Shown here: one piece after another, positions 43,367 through 52,790 of the stretch
Numbering within the stretch: the stretch's first letter is position 1
How the letters are laid out: the number at the start of each line of letters is the position of its first letter
Assembly: GCF_024679095.1 (NCBI RefSeq)
Contig: NC_066571.1
Coordinates: 2,990,783-3,054,782, forward strand
From: Eriocheir sinensis
Lineage: Eukaryota > Arthropoda > Malacostraca > Decapoda > Varunidae
DNA length: 64,000 nt
Direction: 5' to 3'
Program-made: the position numbers and the translations under genes
The notes under the pieces: generated by a model
Seen by the model: the letters and a program-made list of their open reading frames with translations, nothing else
Told to the model about the DNA's origin: nothing
The model's database searches: none

Positions 43367-43370
<4 letters not shown>
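43050..43370. other. Mixed T-rich unique DNA
   Basis: CT-rich at 43050-43115, then complex sequence with CGCACCTCAGCGGCTC. No gene. Confidence 0.35.

Positions 43371-43436
<66 letters not shown>
43370..43436. repeat. Compound (CT)21(CA)12
   Basis: CT run switching to CA near 43412. Confidence 0.97.
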
Positions 43437-43595
43437 GAAGAATAAATAACCCAAAATAACCCCCAGTCAGGCAGAAGATTCCCGTGATTGAGGTCAATAA
43501 AAAGCTACCATGGAAATAATGAGAACCCGAGTGCGTATAACAGGATCCAATGCCGCTCCTACGATCAGCTGCACTAAGAGGCTTATATGCTCCTT

Positions 43596-43612
43596 CCCCC
43601 CCCCCCCCCCCA
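43596..43612. repeat. Poly-C run
   Basis: About 17 C in a row. Confidence 0.9.
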
Positions 43613-43642
43613 GGCCCCCTATAGCTACTGACCTACGCCTGC

Positions 43643-43643
<1 letters not shown>

Positions 43644-43700
<57 letters not shown>

Positions 43701-43719
43701 GCTTACTACTGTTCCTACC

Positions 43720-43782
<63 letters not shown>
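43644..43782. repeat. (CT)28-spacer-(GA)30 inverted repeat
   Basis: A CT array (43644-43700, one TAT interruption) and a GA array (43722-43782) are separated by 21 bp (GCTTACTACTGTTCCTACCGC). Together they form a hairpin-capable inverted repeat with a stem of more than 50 bp. Confidence 0.95.
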
Positions 43783-43785
<3 letters not shown>

Positions 43786-43859
43786 TGTCAGCTGTACCAC
43801 CACCTCACTCCCTCCATTCATACACTTTTGTCACCTCCAATTGCTTGTAATACCCTCTA

Positions 43860-44395
43860 CTTTCTCCACCACCTCCACCTCCACCTCCACCTCCACCACT
43901 GACACTTGTATACCATCACCACCATGACTATCAACACAGCTGTCAATGTTTCTTCCACTTTAGGTCTAGCATCGTAACCAGTTCTACTACCACCACTATC
44001 ACAAGCCAAGTACCATTATCCACCATCACCAATATTTTTACCATTCCACAACACCACCGCCACCCTCACCACCGCCACCACCACTGCCCCGTCACAATTA
44101 TGGCATCATCACCTTCTTCACCCCGCTGCACCACCACAGTCACCACCTTTACCAGTGTCAACACCTTTGTACACTCCCACTAAGTCTTCTACCATCCACC
44201 ACAATCACTTACCTCATCCACCCCCCCCTCTACCACCACCACTACTACTACTACTGCTACTACTACTACTACTACTACTACTATTTCCACCCCTTTCATC
44301 ACCCACAAACATCCACGATCACAGTCACAAACAACCACAATCACAGACACACGAGCCGCCTCAAGCCACCACCACCAGCTTACAAGATATTGAGT
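43860..44395. repeat. CAC/ACC/ACT trinucleotide region
   Basis: CCACCTCCACCTCCACC at about 43870, diverged ACCATC/CACC phrases, then (CTA)n at 44240-44284. Confidence 0.85.
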
Positions 44396-44399
44396 GTTC

Positions 44400-44985
44400 G
44401 ATTCCGCCTTTCGTCTTTCTCCTTCTGTTCCTTCTTCCTCCTCCACCCCGTCGTCTTTCCGTTTTGTTGTTTTTCATTTTTCTTCTGAGTTTTCTTAATT
44501 TTATGTCTAGTTTTGATTCCTTCCTTTCTTTCTTTTTCTTCCTCCTCATTTTTATTTTCTTGTTCTCCTTCCTTCTCCGTCCTTCTACTTCTTTCATTCT
44601 TTTTTTCCTGTCCTTCCATAATTTTGAACGCTCTCTTTCTCCTTCTTCTCTTCTTTCCTCTCTCTCTGCCTTCTTTGCCCGATTTAATCTTCTGTTTTTT
44701 CTCCCTTTATTCAATTTCTCTTCCTCTTCCTTCTCCTGATCTTTACTCCTCACACTCTTCCTTTGTTTCCTTCTTGTACTTTACTGAGAAGCGTTTATGT
44801 ATCTTTCTTTCCTTGCTTCTCTTCCTCTGTCTATCCCTCTTTCTCTCCCAGCCTCTCTCTCTCCTTCCCGGCCTGCGTCCCTCCCTCACTCCCTCCCTCC
44901 TTTCACTGTTTTACGCTGGAGGCTTCAAACTATATAAAAAAAAGCATCTTGCCAAATACACTGTGAATCTAAAAGGCAAAGTTAT
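44400..44985. repeat. Pyrimidine-rich low-complexity DNA
   Basis: TTCCTTCTCC and TTTCTTTTTC-rich; a unique patch lies at 44910-44985 (GGCTTCAAACTATATAAAAA). The TATATAAAA word has no other promoter support. Confidence 0.55.
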
Positions 44986-45188
<203 letters not shown>

Positions 45189-45219
45189 GATGCCCAATAA
45201 CAGACATACTATTTCTGTG

Positions 45220-45254
45220 TTCGCTAATTGCTTTTTGTTTGTTCCAGGTAAGTG
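45220..45254 (+). promoter_or_regulatory. Candidate recursive splice site (zero-length exon)
   Basis: Reads CGCTAATTG, a pyrimidine/G tract (CTTTTTGTTTGTTC), then CAG|GTAAGT at 45245-45253. This is the full set: branch-point-like CTAAT about 24 nt upstream, polypyrimidine tract, acceptor CAG and immediately a consensus donor GTAAGT. Recursive (ratchet) splice sites in long arthropod and vertebrate introns have this juxtaposed form. The function here is inference; the sequence match is direct. Confidence 0.4.
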
Positions 45255-45360
45255 TGAGACGCACCTGAGATGAGCGAGCAGGTGAGGCAGGCAGGTGAAG
45301 GGCTCAGGTAAGGCGAGGGAAGGTGAGCTGAGACTGTCTGGACTGGTGGTGACGAGATGA
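45255..45360. other. Unique segment with CAGGTG cluster
   Basis: Within 60 bp: GCACCTGAG (45261), GCAGGTGAGG (45278), GCAGGTGAAGG (45291) and CTCAGGTAAGG (45303). Confidence 0.45.
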
Positions 45361-45384
45361 AGACTCACTCACTCACTCTCTTTC

Positions 45385-45455
45385 TCTATCTATCTATCTA
45401 TCTCTCTGTCCACCTATCTATCTATCTTTCTATCTATCTATCTATCTATATGTCT
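45385..45455. repeat. (TATC)n microsatellite
   Basis: TATCTATCTATC with CTGTCCACC and TTTC interruptions. Confidence 0.93.
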
Positions 45456-45740
45456 ACCTCTATCTCTGCTTCACATGCTCCTTTCACTTTTTATTTAACC
45501 TTCTTCCCTCCTCTTCAATACTTCCAACCTACATATTCTTTTATTTTCTTTAACATGTCCCTTCTTCAACGTTTCAGCCTCTCAATCTACCTTCCCCCAT
45601 CACCCACACCACCACCTTTCTCCCTCTTCTCCTCTCCCCCCTCTCCTCTCCCCTTTCCTCTTCCCTCACCTCTTCTTCCCTCCCATCCCATCCCCTCCCC
45701 TCCCCTCCCCACCAGCACACACTGAACGGTCACTCACTCA
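45456..45740. repeat. CT/CCCT-rich DNA
   Basis: TCCCCTCCCCTCCCC near 45690-45712; decayed pyrimidine repeats. Confidence 0.6.
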
Positions 45741-45749
45741 ACGCGTCAC

Positions 45750-46030
45750 TGTTTGGCTGCCCTGTGTTGTGGGTTTGTCCTCCCTTTATTGGCTTGTATA
45801 TCCTTTGGTCTGTTTGGTATTGTTTTCTTCTTGTTTTTGTGGTACGACTGTCTTTGTTTATGCTTATTTGGTTTTCTATTTAATTTGTTTTTGTTTGTTT
45901 CTCTGTCACGGTCAGTCTCTCTTTCTCACACTCACACGAACTTGAATATCTCAGTTTGTTGATTGTGTTTTTTCTTCTTTTTGTATTGTCGTTTCTGTCG
46001 TTGCTCTTTCTGGCTTTCGTTTGGATTATG

Positions 46031-46104
<74 letters not shown>

Positions 46105-46458
46105 CTTTGTATCTCTACCTCATTTTCACTCTTACAAACCTGAACGTCACATAGTCTATTGATTTTATTTTTTTTTGAAGGGGAATGTGGTGTTTTTTTG
46201 TTGTTGTTTTGCCTTTTTTCTTGGGATATCTTTTCGATGTGTTTTGTGTGTGTGTGTGTTTGCCTTTCTCTACCTCAGTCTTTCTCTCTCTCTCTCTCCC
46301 TCTCTCTCGCACAGGCCTGAGCGTCAGACAGTTTGTAGGTATTGTTTTCTTATTTGTTTGGTATCTGTTTCTATTTCTGGGTTTTCTGGCTTCTTCTTTC
46401 TTTCTGTTTTATTTTATTTTATTTTATTTTATTCTATTTTATTTTACTTTTTATTATT

Positions 46459-46491
<33 letters not shown>

Positions 46492-46560
46492 CTGTCTCTC
46501 TCTACCTCATTCCCTTTCTCTCTCTCACACTCTCACACAAACCTGAACGTCCCACAGTCA
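45750..46560 (+). repeat. ~200-bp composite repeat containing (GT)n, 4 copies
   Basis: CGAACTTGAATATCTCAG (45937), AACCTGAACGTCACATAG (46137), GGCCTGAGCGTCAGACAG (46314) and AACCTGAACGTCCCACAG (46540) mark unit ends 177-226 bp apart. Each is preceded by CTCTACCTCA / TCTCACACTCACAC and followed by TTTGTTGATTG / T-rich sequence. (GT)35 at 46034-46103 and shorter GT runs sit at the same place in successive units. Confidence 0.8.
46407..46483. repeat. (ATTTT)8 and poly-T
   Basis: Pentanucleotide TTTTA repeats at 46407-46447, then a T run at 46461-46482 followed by GTGTGTGTG. Confidence 0.95.
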
Positions 46561-47060
46561 AGTCAACGTCATTTTAATCGGCCAGCATTTTTTCGTCCGT
46601 CGCTTCAAGGTTTTCCAACACTGTCAGCGGAGACACAAATTGATCGCAGGAGCTTTCAACATAATCACAACTTTTTTCTCTCTTCTCGTCAGTCTTCCTC
46701 CCCGCTCTGTTTTTTTTCCTCTCTCGATATGAGGAGAAATCAATTAGCCGGGTACGTAAAATTTATCATCCTGCTAATTAAGGACGGGAACTTGAGGGAG
46801 AGAAAAAAGGTAGAAAACTGTAAATCATGTTCTCTCTCTCCGGCGAACCACTTTTCCACATTTTCTCGTTTTTTTTATTTTTAGGGAGGTTGGAAAAAGT
46901 AAGCCGCCGGTCTTTATCTCCCGAGGCAGTTTTATCAGTTTTCCTCAACGGGTCCAAAGCAAATGAAGGGACGAGGAATTTAAGTGATTTTTTTTTTTTC
47001 AGTGGGTCTAAGAGGAGAAAAATAGATAAGTATATGCTGGGTGTAGACTGGCAGCTCATT
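46560..47060. other. Unique island with paired CAATTAG and CTAATTAAGG
   Basis: Complex, non-repetitive DNA. CAATTAGCCGGGTACG (46741) and CCTGCTAATTAAGGACGG (46770) are 33 bp apart, set in otherwise mixed sequence. A T run ending in CAG (46989-47002) resembles a splice acceptor. Candidate conserved non-coding element. No open frame with a recognisable domain. Confidence 0.45.
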
Positions 47061-47069
47061 TGTATCTTT

Positions 47070-47400
47070 TGAACTCATTATTTTTATCATCATTATCATC
47101 ATCATTCTAAATATCATTATCTTCATTGCAGGACTACCATCATCATTAAAATCATCATTAATTTCATCATTATTGCTGTAGGATCATCATAATCAACACC
47201 ATTTTCATCAGCATCATCATCTTTATCATCATCATTTTTGGATCATTTCATTCTCATTATCGTTGCAGGATCATTATAATCAGCACCATTTTCATCAACA
47301 TCATCATCTTTATCATCATTTTTGGATCATCATTATATTCATCATTGTTGGGCCATTATTATTATCATCATCATCATCACCATCATCATCATCGTACCTA
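47070..47400 (+). repeat. (CAT)n-derived region with an 87-bp duplication
   Basis: GGATCATCATAATCAACACC (47181) recurs as GGATCATTATAATCAGCACC (47268), 87 bp later, both followed by ATTTTCATCA and ATCATCATCTTTATCATC. The remainder is ATC/ATT repeats. Confidence 0.9.
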
Positions 47401-47540
47401 ATTCGTCGCCAGTAAGTAGATAATGAGGACCTACATTTTTCACACCCCGTCAACCCACCTCCGCTCCCTTCACTCATCAGGCCGGAGGAAGCAACGGCAA
47501 GGAAAGGCAACGCGGGTGTGGCCCAAGGGAAGGCATTTTA

Positions 47541-47815
47541 GTGCGTTATGTTCCTAAACGTTTCGGTGCCCAAGTTCACAAATTTGACAAGGCTTTCGTA
47601 TGAGTTTTGAGCATTTCCAGGGGGAGTTTAATGGCCCTGGTGTTAGTTAGTGTGACCCTTTTGCCGCACCACGAACCCAGAAAAGACACTCACTAGAACC
47701 CGACTGATCTCCTGTCTGGCCTTTTGAATTAGTTGATGTGAGAGAGAACACCAATTATAATGCGAATCACGTATCATGGGAGAACAGGAAAAGGTAAAAA
47801 AAAAAAAAAAAAAAT
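47541..47815 (+). repeat. Dispersed repeat family X, copy 2, ending in poly-A
   Basis: Same blocks as 23003-23212 (TTTGACAAGGCTTTCGTA, GAGTTTTGAGCATTTCC, GCCGCACCACGAACCC, CTGATCTCCTGTCTGGCC). It continues to a run of about 20 A at 47796-47815, consistent with a retroposed origin. Confidence 0.8.
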
Positions 47816-48115
47816 CGCCTTGCAAGAATCTGGGTTGACGAGACGCTTATCAATTGGATGAAAGGAAACGAAAAAAAAAAAAGCAAAATGATGGGGAAAG
47901 AAAAAAAGTTCGAATCGACGGCTCTGGGCTGACGGTGCACATTCATCACCTCCGCAACAGGTATGAAAGGCGAAAAAAAAAAGGAGTGACGGATGGATGT
48001 AGGTTGAGTGCGATTGCGTGCAGGTGAGGCGGAGCGGGGTGAGGTGAGTGTGTGTGCCCGCCAGGTAGGAAAGGCTGCGTTTGGTTTGGGTTTACCTGCT
48101 CCGTGACTTTTTCTG
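47816..48115. other. Unique A-rich and GC segments
   Basis: Several short A runs (47870, 47905, 47975), then GTGCAGGTGAGGCGGAGCGG near 48019. No gene. Confidence 0.35.
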
Positions 48116-48119
48116 TACT

Positions 48120-48265
48120 GTTATGGTATAGAAGACAGATAGACCGAAAAAGACAGACTAATTAAAGAAAACAAACAGACAGAACGAGGGAGACTGGCGA
48201 ACGTATCAAAAGAGAGACATACAGAGCAAGGCAGACAGACCAAGGGAAACGGATAGACAGAACAA

Positions 48266-48328
<63 letters not shown>

Positions 48329-48500
48329 GAACAAAACGAGACAAACAGGCAGAACAAGGGAGACAGGCATTCTGATCAAGGGAGGGACATACAAAGGAAG
48401 ACAGACAGGGTGAAGGAGTCAGACAGAAGGAAGATAGACAGACAGAACAAGTAAACGAACCAAGTGAGACAGACAGAAAAAGGACAAACTGAAGTATAAA
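48120..48500 (+). repeat. Degenerate GACAGACAGAACAAGG repeat enclosing (GA)28
   Basis: ACAGACAGAACGAGGGAGAC, AGAGCAAGGCAGACAGACC, ATAGACAGAACAAGG, GGCAGAACAAGGGAGACAGG and AGACAGACAGAACAAG recur at 30-45-bp spacing. (GA)n at 48269-48325 has expanded within one unit. Confidence 0.78.
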
Positions 48501-48559
48501 AATAAGAACTCAAAACCACTCGCGGAAAAGATACAAAAAGAAGAAAAAATATAGAAAAG

Positions 48560-48985
48560 CGATTAAATTTAGCTTGCGTGGTATTTTGATTCTCCCTCTG
48601 CCTGCAACGCGTCGCCGGAAGCCATCACATCATCGGGAGAAAGTCTGTGTCTGCGGTCTGTGTCTTTGTGCTGCCACTGGGGAAGGGTTTGCCGGGAGCG
48701 ACTTCGAGGAGGGGTGAGAGGTGGAGCGTGTTGTGGGGGTAGAATGAGGGGCGTGTGTTTGCAGTGGAGGGGTGAAATATAAAGATCATCCTGCAATTTC
48801 CAGTTTTCCGTTTTCTTCTTCCTCTTTATGCTCTTCTCTTTGTTTCTTTTCACTTTTCCCGGTATCGTTTTCCTACTTTTGCTTCTCAATGTTATCCTGT
48901 CTCTCCTCCTCGCCGTCTTATACCGGAATGAAAAGTTTAGAGGTCAGCTGATAATAGTGTATGTGATGGGGGCTCCGTCTGTCTG
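48560..48985. other. Unique segment
   Basis: Non-repetitive with CAACGCGTCGCCGGAAGCC. A minus-strand frame at 48569-48889 (106 codons) has no motif. No gene supported. Confidence 0.4.
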
Positions 48986-49002
48986 TCTGTCTGTCTGTCT
49001 GT
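48976..49002. repeat. (GTCT)6 microsatellite
   Basis: GTCTGTCTGTCTGTCTG. Confidence 0.93.
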
Positions 49003-49074
49003 GTGGTACCCGTGAGCGAGTAAAATCCGATTCCTTATAAGTTAAAAGACTTTCTAAACTCTCCTCGCACAACC

Positions 49075-49440
49075 CACAACTCATCACGTCACCACCTGTC
49101 AGTCAGTCAGTCCAGCAGTCACGCCCCGAAGAGACAGCTCAGTCAGATTTTCAACCAAACTGTCAGGGCGATGCACAACCCGAGGGAGAAGCCTTCAGCC
49201 CACCCCCCTGCCAGCCCCCTTCCCACCACCCCTCCACGCCGCCCCCGACCCTCCGTGAGTGGCCGAGTGGATGGACACGCTGCTGACGAGTGTTTGTTGT
49301 GTTTGTTTTCCCCGCGGGGCTCCGGGCGTCAAGTGGGGCGCCAGATGTGACAAATGGCAGCGGTTGGTGGTGGTTCGGGGACAGGTGGATGGACGGGCGG
49401 TGACACGTGAGGAGGAGGAGTCTTGTGATTAAACATTAGA
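49075..49440. other. GC-rich unique island
   Basis: GTCACGCCCCGAAGAG, CCCCGCGGGGCTCCGGGCG, GGGCGCCAGATGTGAC. CpG-containing and non-repetitive, with CAGTCAGTCAGTC (49101). No gene recognised. Confidence 0.4.
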
Positions 49441-49499
49441 AGGCAAACAAGACATGCGAGAGGGTTGATTAGCGTGACTGGTGACGTGGAGGGAATGAG

Positions 49500-50048
49500 T
49501 AAGTCGAGAAATAGAGTGAGATAAGAACTGAAGAGAAACTGTAAGAAAATTATGAGAAAAATATGAGGGAAAAAAGAATAACTGCAGAAATGAATGAATG
49601 TAGAAGAGAAACTATGAGAAATATCGGGAAAATGAAAAAAATGTAAAAAAACTCAGACCGATGCTGAAGGGAAACTGTCAGAAAATTATGAGAAAAAATG
49701 AGGAAAAAATGAATAAATGCAGAAATGAATGAATGCAGAAGAGAAACTATGAAAACTATCGGGAAAATGAAAAAAATAAAAACTTAGGAAGCAGACTAAG
49801 ATGAGAAATCAGAGGGATGCAGAAGAGAAACTACGAAAAATATGAGAAAAATCTGAGGAAAAATAAAGTCATGAGAAAAGATTGCGAAAAGAAGCCAGAC
49901 AGATGGGAAAAAATAAACGCAAGAAAAGAGAGAAGAAAACGTGAGGAAAAATGAATAACCTGGAGAAATAGACTGAGATAAGAAACCAGACGGATGCAGG
50001 AGCGAAAACCGTGAGAAAGAAAAAAAGCAGAAAAAAAAATATCGGTGC
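49500..50048 (+). repeat. A-rich ~70/135-bp degenerate repeat
   Basis: AGAAGAGAAACTATGAGAAA (49602) and AGAAGAGAAACTATGAAAAC (49737) are 135 bp apart. Intermediate relatives (GAAGAGAAACTGTAAG near 49530, GAAGGGAAACTGTCAG near 49664, AGAAGAGAAACTACG 49821, GGAGCGAAAACCGTGAG near 49998) show an alternating half-unit of about 65-80 bp. Confidence 0.82.
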
Positions 50049-50149
50049 CAACATGTCTGCGAAAATAATTTAGTCGAGAGAGGCAAAACTAATGATGCTG
50101 AGATTAATGCTTTTCAGAGGAGAGTTGAACGAGATGCAGGTGGAGGCAG

Positions 50150-50172
50150 GGGGGCAATGGGGGGGGGGCAGG
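50150..50172. repeat. G-rich run
   Basis: GGGGGGCAATGGGGGGGGGG. Confidence 0.85.
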
Positions 50173-50279
50173 AGGGAGCAAGGACAGACGTAACACAAAG
50201 CACTCCATCTGTCAGGAAAAGCGCACAAAAGCCGAGGAGGAAAGAAAGCAAATAGTAACAAAAGACAGAAACAACAGCA

Positions 50280-51160
50280 GCGATAGCAACAGGTATTGGG
50301 AGAGGGGGAAGGAGATAGAGGGGTGTAGGGAGCAGAAAAGGGGGCAAGAGAAAGAGAACAGAAGGGTGAAGAGGAAGAGAGGGGAGACGAGAGGTAGAGT
50401 GGGAAGGTGGCAACGGGCGACAGAGCAACAGGAAGAAAGGTAAATTGAAAGATGGAACAGGGAGGCAAAGAGATGAACATAAGAGAACACAACAAGGGCA
50501 ATCGAAGCACAGTAGCAGGAGGTGATGGGGAAGCTGCAACAAGCCTCCCCTCTGGATATAAAAATGGAAAAAATGAAGACAAAAGGAAGAATGGAAGGGA
50601 CACAGGAGAGGGGGATCGGAGCAGAGCGATATAGACGAGTGTGGAAGTGGCAACAGGCGGTGGCTAGCAAGATGAAAAGAAGTGGATAGAAAAATTAAAT
50701 AAGGGACACAGAGGAAAGAGTAGTTGGGGACACAGGCTTGAGGGATCAGAGCACAGCATTAAGGAAGAGTGCAGAGGCAGCAACAGGTGACGAAACAGTA
50801 GGAGAAAGGTGAGAGAGACAAAGGAAAGAGTAAGAGGAAACACAGAAGGAGAATCAGAATATAGCGGTATAGAGGGGTGTGGAGATGGCAGTATGCGACA
50901 AAACAGTATAGAAAGTTGTAAATAGAAGACGGAAGAAAGAGTAGCAGGGGAGCACAGCAGGAGGGATGTGGAGGTGCAAAACAGTATAGAAAGTTGTAAA
51001 TAGAAGACGGAAGAAAGAGTAGCAGGGGAGCACAGCAGGAGGGGTGTGGAGGCGGCAGTATGCGACAAAACAGTATAGAAAGTTGTAAATAGAAGACGGA
51101 AGAAAGAGTAGCAGGGGAGCACAGCAGGAGGGGTGTGGAGGCGGCAGCAGGCGACAAGAC
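50280..51160 (+). repeat. ~80-130-bp satellite, about 8 copies, homogenised at right end
   Basis: GTATAGAAAGTTGTAAATAG at 50906, 50994 and 51073 lies in near-identical units with GACGGAAGAAAGAGTAGC and GGGGAGCACAGCAGGAGG. Older relatives to the left carry GGCAACGGGCGACAG (50409), GGCAACAGGCGGTGG (50649) and GCAACAGGTGACGAAACAG (50780). Confidence 0.88.
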
Positions 51161-51470
51161 AACACCGATCACGGCCGCCATCCATTATTCAGCGCGAAGC
51201 CCGGCGGAACAAAGAGCATTGAGCGCGTCTCGAGGTGCACGCGTGGCCCAGTTCATCAGGGAGCGGCGACCCCCCTCCCCCCCCTTACACCCTGCCCCGA
51301 GGGAAACACGGGTCACTTTTGCCTCCTGTTGCTCCTACTGTTGCTGTTGTTGTCTTCTGGAGCGTTATCCCGTTACAAATCACTGTTATGTCAGTTGTTT
51401 AGCGCCTAAGAAGCTGCATGTTAATATTGTGCTTAGAAATACAGAGATAGACAGACAGGAAGACAAACAG
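51161..51470. other. Unique GC then AT segment
   Basis: ACACCGATCACGGCCGCC, TTGAGCGCGTCTCGAGG, then TGTTGCTGTTGTTG and complex AT DNA. No gene. Confidence 0.4.
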
Positions 51471-51755
51471 ATACATAAATAGGTAGATAGATAGGTAGAT
51501 GGATAGATATTTTATTGGCCACAGCTAACAAAACCTTTAATGCATACATCGCACAAGTATACAGCGTAATATAACAATGGGTGTAGAATCATTTTTGTCC
51601 ATACGATGCAAAAGGTCATAATACGTAACTCCACTTCTTATTCTTTTTACTTGTCCACACACAAGCACTCACAAACACATAAACGACCAAGGACACAGAA
51701 CTACCTGGGCTACATGTCATCTTAGAGCCACTGAAAAACGCCACAGGAGAACACA
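51471..51755 (-). mobile_element. Candidate 3' end of a retroelement with ATCT tail
   Basis: On the minus strand, TAGCTGTGGCCAATAAAATATC is followed by (TATC)-like repeats (plus 51475-51512), i.e. a polyadenylation-type AATAAA directly before a tetranucleotide tail. Non-LTR elements often end this way. The upstream (minus) sequence is complex, but I could not identify a coding region. Right-hand limit is uncertain. Confidence 0.45.
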
Positions 51756-51864
51756 GAGCTCATTTGCACCGATTGGCCGAGTGATCAGCGTGTGGGCGTG
51801 ATTAGCCCGTGGACTTCGGTTCGAGTCCCACCGAAACATGCTGATTTTTCAAGTCATCGCCGAC

Positions 51865-51872
51865 ATGCTGCC
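51865..51872. other. 8-bp target-site duplication, left (ATGCTGCC)
   Basis: Identical to 52066-52073 and placed exactly outside the terminal inverted repeats. Confidence 0.9.
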
Positions 51873-52065
51873 CAGCGTTACCAGATTGTCGTACTAGGCA
51901 TACTTTTTTCGTCTGCTTGAGGCCCAAAACTGTCGAGCCTACACTGATAACGATATACATTTACAATTAGAGCTCAGATGGTTAATTATCGATGTTTTTC
52001 TGCAATTGTTATGGGTCAGAAACAGGGAAATACGTTGTTCAGAGTACGATAATCTGGTAACGCTG
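51873..52065. mobile_element. hAT-type MITE, 193 bp, nested in SINE
   Basis: Begins CAGCGTTACCAGATTGTCGT and ends with the inverted counterpart (22 of 23 bp; one A/G difference). It is bordered by a perfect 8-bp duplication. 8-bp duplications and ends beginning CAG are established traits of the hAT superfamily. The interior (about 145 bp) has no coding capacity. Removing it rejoins SINE sequence that aligns with the other SINE copy. Confidence 0.9.
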
Positions 52066-52073
52066 ATGCTGCC
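52066..52073. other. 8-bp target-site duplication, right (ATGCTGCC)
   Basis: Second copy of the duplicated SINE sequence. Confidence 0.9.
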
Positions 52074-52379
52074 CGGATCTTCAATCAACTCCAACTTCAG
52101 CGACTTTGTTCAAGTGGAGCACCGGGGGCAGCATGGGCCAAGCAAAGAATCATTTATCACGCCAGCCACTATACTTAAAATTCGCCTACGGCACTAACGG
52201 GCTGGGGGCGTACAAGAGGCCCCTCAAGAGAGCCTACCGGCGCTACACGAAGCATCGAAAAAAAAATAAAAACGTACTTAAAGATACACAAATACAAAAT
52301 TACTGTTACCAAGTATATCTTCACATTATATACACACGTGGCTGCTGAATAACGTCCCAGGGCTCACATACAGGCTAAG

Positions 52380-52500
52380 AGAGGAACACAAACACACATG
52401 AACGCACACACAAACATACACGCTCACACACAAACACACATGATCACACACACAAACACACATGAACACACAGTCACAAAGGGTCGTCCGTACAAAGAAT
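52380..52500 (+). repeat. Degenerate ACACACATGAAC repeat
   Basis: AACACACATGAACGCACAC, ACACACATGATCACACAC and ACACACATGAACACACAG recur at about 24-36-bp spacing. Confidence 0.8.
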
Positions 52501-52608
52501 GAGATTGCTTCATACAGACAGACACAGACAACTACACAAGGACAATACACTAAGGGTTACACATGAACGCTCGTGGCTACACTGGGAATATTATTAGGCT
52601 GCACAAAG

Positions 52609-52611
<3 letters not shown>

Positions 52612-52661
<50 letters not shown>
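52612..52661. repeat. (AC)25 microsatellite
   Basis: Uninterrupted AC run. Confidence 0.97.
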
Positions 52662-52662
<1 letters not shown>

Positions 52663-52790
52663 GCCCTCAAATGCCGCCTCTGATCTCTGTGTTTTCTTGC
52701 GTCATTAGACATTCCCAGGAGGGCGGAAGGTAGCCATGCAGCCCCGCCAGCCAGCCAGACAGCCCCTCATACCTCCCAGCCCCTCATAAT
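52662..52790. other. Short unique segment
   Basis: CGCCCTCAAATGCCGCC, then CCAGCCAGCCAGACAGCC. No gene. Confidence 0.35.

Larger units (their letters stand above)
51757..52270 (+). mobile_element. tRNA-derived SINE, split by a nested MITE
   Basis: The head has GATTGGCCGAGTGATCAGCG (A-box-like) and CGGTTCGAGTCCCACC (B-box), with an anticodon-like stem-loop GGGC-GTGATTA-GCCC between them (loop would give GAT). Next come TGATTTTTCAAGTCATCGCC and, after the inserted element, GATCTTCAATCAACTCC, GGCAGCATGGGCCAAGC and ACACGAAGCATCG ending in A9. The order matches the minus-strand copy at 8.02-8.28 kb. T-arm pairing is broken, so it is not a working tRNA. Confidence 0.82.

Noticed and set aside
44925..44945. 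TATATAAAA as a core promoter
   Set aside because: AT-rich word between a pyrimidine tract and (CT)100, with no initiator or downstream ORF.
48569..48889. Minus-strand 106-codon Lys/Arg-rich frame
   Set aside because: No motif and no supporting signals.
51769..51833. Possible functional tRNA gene (loop would read GAT)
   Set aside because: Acceptor and T-arm pairing are broken and the sequence continues into a SINE body.
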